A program made the translations under genes and the position numbers. The notes below the pieces were generated by a model, which did not search any database, was not told the origin of the DNA, and was given only the letters and a program-made list of their open reading frames with translations. 64,000 bases of DNA from Pseudomonas sp. G2-4 (GTDB taxonomy: Bacteria; Pseudomonadota; Gammaproteobacteria; Pseudomonadales; Pseudomonadaceae), in NCBI RefSeq assembly GCF_030064125.1, contig NZ_CP125957.1, forward strand, positions 4,830,501 through 4,894,500, read 5' to 3'. Below are positions 60,101 to 64,000 of this stretch, piece by piece. How positions within the stretch are numbered: position 1 is the first letter of the stretch; every line of letters begins with the position of its first letter.

Positions 60101-60722
60101 GACAAGCGGTCTTGTGCTGCAAGCTTATGGCACGTTCACGTACGACGATTCCTTGACCGCTATCGGTGGTTCGATAGGCGGAGCCGGCGGATTGCTTGCG
60201 GGGTCCGGGATAATGGCGGTAAGGGCCGCGCTGGCAGCGGCCAAGGCAGCAGCGGCCGTTAAAGCAGGGGTTGGTGCTAGCGCTACGATGCTGGCGTCGT
60301 TAACGAACGGGCTACCTGGTCCTGCCGGTCCTATTGGTCCTGTTGGTCCTCCTGGCGCTGTTGGTCCTGCTGGTGCTGCTGGTCCTGCCGGTCCTGCCGG
60401 TCCTGCTGGTCCTGCTGGTCGAGGAAATCGGGTATATGTATTTGTATCCCGCAGGAAACGCCTAGGAAAATCTGGAGGAATAGGAAAACCAGGTAGACCT
60501 AACACGAGACAAAAACAAAAAGATAAAGAATTGGCGACCCGCCTGGGAGCGGAGAAGGACATCGGTGACCAGAATGCATTGATAGTGCCGGATGAAAGGT
60601 CCCCCGCGCCTCCTGCTCAGGGAGGGCGTTTTATAGCGACAGCTTCCGGAGGGTTGATAAGGATAAATCATTACAACCAACTGGCACCGGGCGCTCATCT
60701 AGCCACATTGACTTCCCGCTGA
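55677..60722 (+). CDS. Full-length Rhs protein with collagen-like tail
   Basis: This 1681-aa protein begins like the truncated copy ('NAFNFMSFLSASVDPRTGQY'). YD repeats fill about 500-1390. The core closes with 'GQGYRAYDPGLMRFHSPDSL' and 'DPSGH' near 1400, a probable self-cleavage region as in TccC/Rhs proteins. The tail has two hydrophobic stretches ('GLGVAALFLAATVIAMPWSA', 'TSFVVGLVGIAVQTSGLVLQ'). Then a collagen-like Gly-X-Y run covers residues 1545-1580 (12 triplets), and the last 100 residues are basic and unrecognised. No signal peptide is seen. It follows two secreted repeat proteins. The tail may be the effector; its activity is unknown. Confidence 0.85.
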   Translation: MTTSNVANSNAFNFMSFLSASVDPRTGQYTIAIDLPELKTNDLCGPAVPLKLVFNPLNKLDSGFGVGWNLNLSQFTPGDRILALSTGETFKVTGSGTKPEIKEKKLDSFHFFNDGNDIYRVVHKAGLIETLKVGGSGDGEVALPVQIHAASGHKVDLSYTGFGNGQRLESISDDLGALLQINRSSDDSWVEFLLHPEAGADGKPLARFELKLNPRREVVEIILPTVEKASWRFDYQQVRGLSCITEVKTPVGGHEAIEYLDLGHPYPGNTGRVNLPRVTRHQLFPGCEQPSMEVTYEYTLENFIGNGSNINWESNGLDQLYKTDRSYTYGSTAKHKVGGGTVRTVQRTFNSFHLLTEECTTQGDCVQRLINTYHTVEGTFEQQPAYFQLPKTVEKRWELISDVTQARSETLTTDYDNFGNLLEECEPNGVRTVYEYYPVGGYVDDDGDVHCPHDPQDFVRNLRSQTVHPAEGHEGQAPVLRTRYRYVELPPLENTLDEGFLAVCNEDLTQVLGSTEITLQNTRRRYLDMPDKPFLHGRPDRQEETLYDKDSRGKTASVSWRYSQVDGELGAKTLHQTVETLTGYNGSQQVTTSQVSRFNGETVQQENIDGVKTAYQYDVLGRLLEERTAVDTPVVASQHYVYNLTSADGQQAGQEQTDAKGVKTRLLFDGANRVIAEQQQRRDSESGKLVWRQTYTAQHDALGRKVSETVCDWLADAPLPLTSHFSYDDWGAVCRATGPDGVTQLSEQRFEGNRLIICTWQEHVERPNVRTQRSETHYNLFEQPDKVRRLDAQDNTVGCQDYAYDGYGNCVREVETLRDPQSDTPQDLQRTTRYAYDAWGRMLRTVLPNEDCIDRTFADYSISELPTLLQVTPGNAAQPVVVPGTQQFDDLERLTERKVGLRSELYRYEGGHIQPHQRITPGNQTLTYRYNLPLTQQPLAITMAEGPESTYEYDPLSAAITQAINDQGQRDYEYTPEGHLASERWHDSHGIDQNTRHHTSLQGRPLRREDDGAVPTQYQYDSAGRLIQVTQGELDGLKAEFTYSLDGLLERSTSTDLANGHRLVTELEYDEHGREIKRTLRVDGEADRVLSMVWQDDDQLRSRRLEKAGQTLLEEHFKYDSRNRLTHHTCTGEALPTDHYGNAIIEQVFRFDALDNIERCISRFADTSIDDARFTYDADDPCQLREVSHSHAAYPQLQTFGYDAEGHQLNDGQGRRLRYDKLGRLLEVRSADDAASLINYRYDGHDQLVGVRHGSEPEALRFYQGYHLSYTLQDDVLIQFLYDGDRPLGQQTPEATDQSMLLLTDAANSVIGEQRVDGLHETTYSAYGERREDNGLKGLLAFAGEVREAVIGWYLLGQGYRAYDPGLMRFHSPDSLSPFGTGGLNPYGYCRGNPITWRDPSGHRAQPVTPYRDEDPPYRDPIEEPKKSVGVAQWIGLGVAALFLAATVIAMPWSAPATIGLTTSFVVGLVGIAVQTSGLVLQAYGTFTYDDSLTAIGGSIGGAGGLLAGSGIMAVRAALAAAKAAAAVKAGVGASATMLASLTNGLPGPAGPIGPVGPPGAVGPAGAAGPAGPAGPAGPAGRGNRVYVFVSRRKRLGKSGGIGKPGRPNTRQKQKDKELATRLGAEKDIGDQNALIVPDERSPAPPAQGGRFIATASGGLIRINHYNQLAPGAHLATLTSR
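60309..60422 (+). repeat. Collagen-like 9-bp tandem repeat
   Basis: GGTCCTGCT/C-type nonamers encode GPA triplets within a 12-triplet Gly-X-Y run. The repeat is nearly perfect at its end (four GPA units), so length change by slippage in steps of 9 bp is possible without a frame loss. Confidence 0.85.
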
Positions 60723-60746
60723 AACAGTAACGCCCCTCCCCCCTAA

Positions 60747-60774
60747 CTCCCGCAGCTTACGCTGCGGGAGTTTT
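60747..60774 (+). terminator. Terminator of the full-length Rhs gene
   Basis: CTCCCGCAGC and GCTGCGGGAG form a perfect 10-bp stem with a TTAC loop and TTTT tail, 24 bp after the stop. Confidence 0.85.
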
Positions 60775-60859
60775 CCCCTCGGCCTATTTCTGCGTCTCCA
60801 ACCGGTATCCACGATGAGCTACTATGCAAAGGTCAAAAAGCGCACTGAACCTCCCCGCC

Positions 60860-62350
60860 TCAGTCAACCAACCGCAAATTCAATATTGGAAAATTGGGCA
60901 CTGCCAGCGGTGGCCAGGTAACCCCGCCATCGAAACTGACATAGACCTTTCCCGTTAAAGGCCCTGGGCGTCGCAGCGAACTCAGAAAGGTTCTTGATAC
61001 CGTCACATCACCCCGCTGGCCAACCCCATAACTGACTTCCTGTTCAGTCACCTGGCGTCTTCGGACCGCGGAAAACTCAACCGCTCCCGACGCGCCGGTT
61101 CCTGTCATATTGATCATGATCCACTGGTCCGTCGTCATCAGTACCCACTTGGCAAGGGTCAACACTGCGCCTGTTTCCGGCACATTGCGCAGGCTCAAAT
61201 CACCGCCGGAAAGCCCTTGGCATTGAACGATCGGGAATTCAGAACTGGAGACTGTCTGGATATTCAGCCTTCGCTTTACAGAAGGTAATTCATCGTCCTT
61301 GTGGTCGATGACACTGTAGGACAAGGGCAGGGTCTTGCCGATATACGCGGCAATCGAACTCATGGGAATCTGATAACGACGTGAACCTGCGGAGATCTCC
61401 CGGTCTGTCCGGTACTCACCCACGCTGCCGGGGTCACTCCACTGTACCCAGACCTTTTCCCCGGGGTAAATGACCGCTGTATCGGGAATTTCCACTACCG
61501 CCCCGGACAGAAAGTTCAAGGGCCCCAACGTCTGCTGCTCCCCAGTTCCCGAGGCGTTCTCGACGCGAGGCCAAGGCAATACACGCGGGATCGGAGTGGC
61601 GTCCACATCCAGTTCAACCGCCAGAGAGTACTGGCTCCAGTTACCCGCCCGGTCCTGTACGCGATAGGACACATAGCGCAGGCCATTCCCCCGGTCCTGT
61701 ATAAACTGGCTCGGAACCGTAAGTACCACCGGGTCAGCGTAGTTATTATCGTCAAGCTCGATGATGCCACCACGATTCAAATCTCCAGGGCTGCTTCCCC
61801 AGTACCAGGTAATCCGATCCCAGGGCCTGGGCGTCGTGTAGCCGGGTAGATCGGCCTTGACCTCATCGCCGTTCAACTCAAGATAATGGGCAGTGAGCTT
61901 GTTGGGCGGAAGAACTTCGGAAGGAAAAACCAGCTTGTTATCCGCAGCCAATATCGGAGGGGTTTTATCGATGGTGACGTTCACTGGCACGCATTCACGC
62001 GGCGTCGGAGTATTCCAGGGAATCACCTCGTAATGTAAGGCGTGAACGCCCTCTTCCAACTTGAGGGATGGGACATTCAACCATAGGTCCGCTGCTTGAA
62101 CAGGCCCTGGCAATACTTTTTCGTCAATCTTTTCGCCCTTCCAGAACAACTGAAGGGTATCGGCCTTATCTGACTCTGGCGCGGAATCGCTCCATAGCTC
62201 GAACTCTATCCGTAGTGGCACCAGCCAGGCGTCTTTGCGCAGAAGGTTCTCTTCGCCGCCCGGCACTGGATCGAGCACCCCGATAATATCGGGAGGGGCG
62301 AGGTCCGCCTTAGGTTCATCCACATGCTTTGCGTCTCTGGAACTCGACAT
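60860..62350 (-). CDS. Ig-like beta-rich protein of unknown family (496 aa), paralogue of the 486-aa protein
   Basis: The general plan is that of the protein at 49677. It starts 'MSSSRDAKHVDEPKADLAPP' and contains several cadherin/Ig-like beta segments ('GVHALHYEVIPWNTPTPREC', 'GNGLRYVSYRVQDRAGNWSQ'). It ends 'KVYVSFDGGVTWPPLAVPNF'. The motif 'RVQDRAGNWS' is typical of extracellular bacterial Ig-like repeats. There is no signal peptide. It is convergent with the Rhs gene and apparently transcribed alone. It may be a free-standing accessory of the same complex. Confidence 0.74.
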   Translation of the reverse strand: MSSSRDAKHVDEPKADLAPPDIIGVLDPVPGGEENLLRKDAWLVPLRIEFELWSDSAPESDKADTLQLFWKGEKIDEKVLPGPVQAADLWLNVPSLKLEEGVHALHYEVIPWNTPTPRECVPVNVTIDKTPPILAADNKLVFPSEVLPPNKLTAHYLELNGDEVKADLPGYTTPRPWDRITWYWGSSPGDLNRGGIIELDDNNYADPVVLTVPSQFIQDRGNGLRYVSYRVQDRAGNWSQYSLAVELDVDATPIPRVLPWPRVENASGTGEQQTLGPLNFLSGAVVEIPDTAVIYPGEKVWVQWSDPGSVGEYRTDREISAGSRRYQIPMSSIAAYIGKTLPLSYSVIDHKDDELPSVKRRLNIQTVSSSEFPIVQCQGLSGGDLSLRNVPETGAVLTLAKWVLMTTDQWIMINMTGTGASGAVEFSAVRRRQVTEQEVSYGVGQRGDVTVSRTFLSSLRRPGPLTGKVYVSFDGGVTWPPLAVPNFPILNLRLVD

Positions 62351-62474
62351 GTCTGTTCCCTCACGTGTAAGCGAGCCGGTGTGAGTACCGTGAATGGCCT
62401 GGCCGGCGGGCGTTAGAATTTAAATGACCGTGTTCACCCAATCGATACTGTTACGAATCAAAGAACTTAAACGC

Positions 62475-62508
62475 CGAGGGGGAAGGCTCGTCAGATCCTT
62501 CCCCCTCG
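62475..62508 (-). terminator. Terminator after the autotransporter gene
   Basis: CGAGGGGGAAGG and CCTTCCCCCTCG form a perfect 12-bp stem with a 10-nt loop, 13 bp beyond the stop of the autotransporter on the reverse strand. Confidence 0.75.
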
Positions 62509-62520
62509 CAAACGCTCTGC

Positions 62521-64000
62521 TTACCAGTTGTAACGCACACCAAAATTGACGCCCCACGGCTGCTCGATCTTGTCGCCGTTGCTGTAGTCCAGATCCGCAT
62601 GCATCGCAACCTTGTCGGTTAGCTTCATCGACACACCCGCGCCCAGTTCACCCCGGGAGCCCGACAAGTCGTTGTTGAACTTGTTATTGTTGACCTGCAC
62701 TTCGTTATTCTTGGCGAACTCATGGGCATACGCGACACGAACATACGGCTGCACCACTTTGCCTTCGCCCAGATTGAAGTTGCGCCCGACAGTTGCACCG
62801 ACCTTGCCGAGCAGCGAGTGAGTACGGTCGCCTTCGGCGGACAGGCCGTTATCCAGGTCATAATCCTTACCCTGGATGATCACGCCTGAGAGTTGGGTAT
62901 AGGGTTCGACGAAAAAATCGTCGGCCAGGGTGATGTGTCGCCCGAACTCCAGGGACCCACCGACGCCATGGTTGTCATAACTGCCCTTGGTTTTCTTGCC
63001 GTCGCTCAGTTGTACCTTGGATTCATTCTGGAAGCGGTTGAACTTGAGCACGCCGTCAAAGTAGTAGCCGCTTTCGTCATCCAGCCAAGTGGTGTAGGCG
63101 CCCAGGTAGTAACTATTGACCGTACCGCTGGTGCCACGACTCAAATCCAGGTCAGACTTGCTGTAACCACCTAGCAAACCAACCAGCCACTGCCCGTCAC
63201 CCATCGGCAATGGCGCATCGGCACCGAACGACAGCCCCTGCTGGGTTTGCTGATAGCCCACGCCAGAGCTGGCGCTGACATCGAATTTGTTGCCATAGGC
63301 ACGAATCCAGCCACCGGCCTTGTCGGCGTCCCTGCGCACTTCCCCCATGCGGCTGCGCAACGTGCTGAGTTCGCCGTACCAGACCGTCGGCGCGGTGTTG
63401 AACAGCGCCAGTACCGACCGGGTGCCGGGGCTGATGACCCGCGAGGCAATATTCAGGTACCAGTCATTGTCGCCCTGTTTGATCAGGTCATAGGAATAGG
63501 TACCCAGGTCCACCGGACCGTTCAACATCGAAAATTGGGCGTCCCCGGCGGCGATGTGGATAACCGGTATGTTGCCCGCACCGGTCGGGTCGGCGCCGCT
63601 GCTACCCATCAGGACCTTGTGGTTGCCGGTGGCGGTACCGGTGACCTCAAGGGTGTCGACTTGGCCGGTGGCGAAGTCCGCATCCATGATGAACGTGCCG
63701 TTGCCCGACAGATTGCCGACCGACAATTTATAGAACTCGGTCGGGTTGCCAAACTTGATCGACCCGCCATCCATGGACAGATTCGCCACGGTGCCGTTAT
63801 CCACCATGTTCCATTGGGCCTGGCTATTGATCGCCAGATTGGCAACATTTTCCAGGCGCCCTGTCAGGGTTGCCTGGTTTTGCAGGGTGACATTGGCCGA
63901 GGCCCCGGCGTCGGCGATGACGTCCCCCACCAACTGGCTGTTGTCGACGGTCATGTTGGCGGTCGATGAGCCTTTGACCTCGAGAATTTTTCCGTTGCCA
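62521..64000 (-). CDS. Autotransporter, C-terminal part (cut by window end)
   Basis: The frame is open to the last base, so only the C-terminal 492 residues are seen. The first 165 are beta-helix passenger repeats ('NVANLAINSQAQWNMVDNGT', 'GNGTFIMDADFATGQVDTLE') of the pertactin type. The last 290 form the autotransporter barrel: 'GGWIRAYGNKFDVSASSGVG', 'GLSFGADAPLPMGDGQWLVG' and the terminal aromatic 'NFGVRYNW' used for outer-membrane insertion. It is a type V secreted surface protein; the passenger activity lies upstream of the window end. It ends the accessory region. Confidence 0.92.
   Translation of the reverse strand, partial: GNGKILEVKGSSTANMTVDNSQLVGDVIADAGASANVTLQNQATLTGRLENVANLAINSQAQWNMVDNGTVANLSMDGGSIKFGNPTEFYKLSVGNLSGNGTFIMDADFATGQVDTLEVTGTATGNHKVLMGSSGADPTGAGNIPVIHIAAGDAQFSMLNGPVDLGTYSYDLIKQGDNDWYLNIASRVISPGTRSVLALFNTAPTVWYGELSTLRSRMGEVRRDADKAGGWIRAYGNKFDVSASSGVGYQQTQQGLSFGADAPLPMGDGQWLVGLLGGYSKSDLDLSRGTSGTVNSYYLGAYTTWLDDESGYYFDGVLKFNRFQNESKVQLSDGKKTKGSYDNHGVGGSLEFGRHITLADDFFVEPYTQLSGVIIQGKDYDLDNGLSAEGDRTHSLLGKVGATVGRNFNLGEGKVVQPYVRVAYAHEFAKNNEVQVNNNKFNNDLSGSRGELGAGVSMKLTDKVAMHADLDYSNGDKIEQPWGVNFGVRYNW

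Noticed and set aside
60309..60422. CRISPR-like array in the 9-bp repeats
   Set aside because: The repeats are contiguous coding nonamers without spacers. No CRISPR array was seen anywhere in the window.
40546..60722. Classical insecticidal Tc toxin complex
   Set aside because: The Rhs proteins recall the C component, but no TcA-like pore protein or TcB-type SpvB protein is present. The large proteins lack the expected signatures.

Overview
The window reads as a chromosome segment of a Pseudomonas of the fluorescens group. Signs are the high-GC coding style, the REPIN-type intergenic repeats (families built on TGTGGGAGCGAGCTTGCTCG and on TGTGGCGAGGGAGCTTGCTC), and a gene order (polyamine-type ABC transporter, HAD phosphatase, quinone oxidoreductase, Prc/AlgO protease, EAL-CBS-GGDEF protein, FKBP lipoprotein, rdgC) that, from memory, resembles the PA3253-PA3263 region of P. 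aeruginosa. The species cannot be fixed from the sequence alone.

Region 1 (1-7.6 kb) is conserved housekeeping: the end of an ABC transporter operon, a HAD-IB phosphatase, a divergent quinone oxidoreductase, prc and an EAL-CBS-GGDEF signalling protein. Region 2 (7.8-13 kb) is an Rhs polymorphic toxin (1596 aa) with an overlapping immunity candidate; its tail has the layout of the bacterial RNase A-like toxins. Region 3 (13.2-22.4 kb) holds a small XRE/Sel1 operon, a YkvA protein, the FKBP lipoprotein, a di-heme cytochrome with a catalase-like partner, two tandem tRNA-Val/tRNA-Asp pairs, rdgC, a BASS-type transporter and a guanidinium exporter behind a clear guanidine-II riboswitch. Region 4 (22.5-40.4 kb) holds transporters with local regulators (TetR/MFS, MarR/MFS with visible operators), a sodium-symporter-like hybrid sensor kinase, rmuC, a FadL porin, a periplasmic glutathione peroxidase, and a 91-aa LuxR-type protein that is only a DNA-binding domain.

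Region 5 (40.5-62.4 kb) is the accessory island and the most interesting part. A leftward run of four large proteins of unknown family (791, 486, 809 and 964 aa) ends in a truncated Rhs protein. A rightward run encodes two secreted proteins with a Cys-bounded GRxHxGDENGxT repeat, then a full-length Rhs protein (1681 aa) whose tail carries a collagen-like Gly-X-Y stretch. A paralogue of the 486-aa protein follows on the other strand.

Two features suggest the island acts as one regulated system. First, 20-bp palindromes of the quorum-sensing lux-box form (CT-N12-AG) lie upstream of the HTH-only LuxR gene, twice in the divergent promoter region at 53.7-53.9 kb, and upstream of the 486-aa gene. 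In three of the four, a -10-like hexamer follows at exactly 21 nt. Second, the two Rhs genes share a colinear 1497-bp 5' segment in inverted orientation around the rest of the island, so recombination could flip 11.5 kb and exchange which operon feeds which Rhs tail. No Tc-A-like, VgrG or Hcp gene is seen, so this is not a standard Tc or T6SS cluster. Region 6 (62.5-64 kb) is the C-terminal part of an autotransporter that runs off the window.
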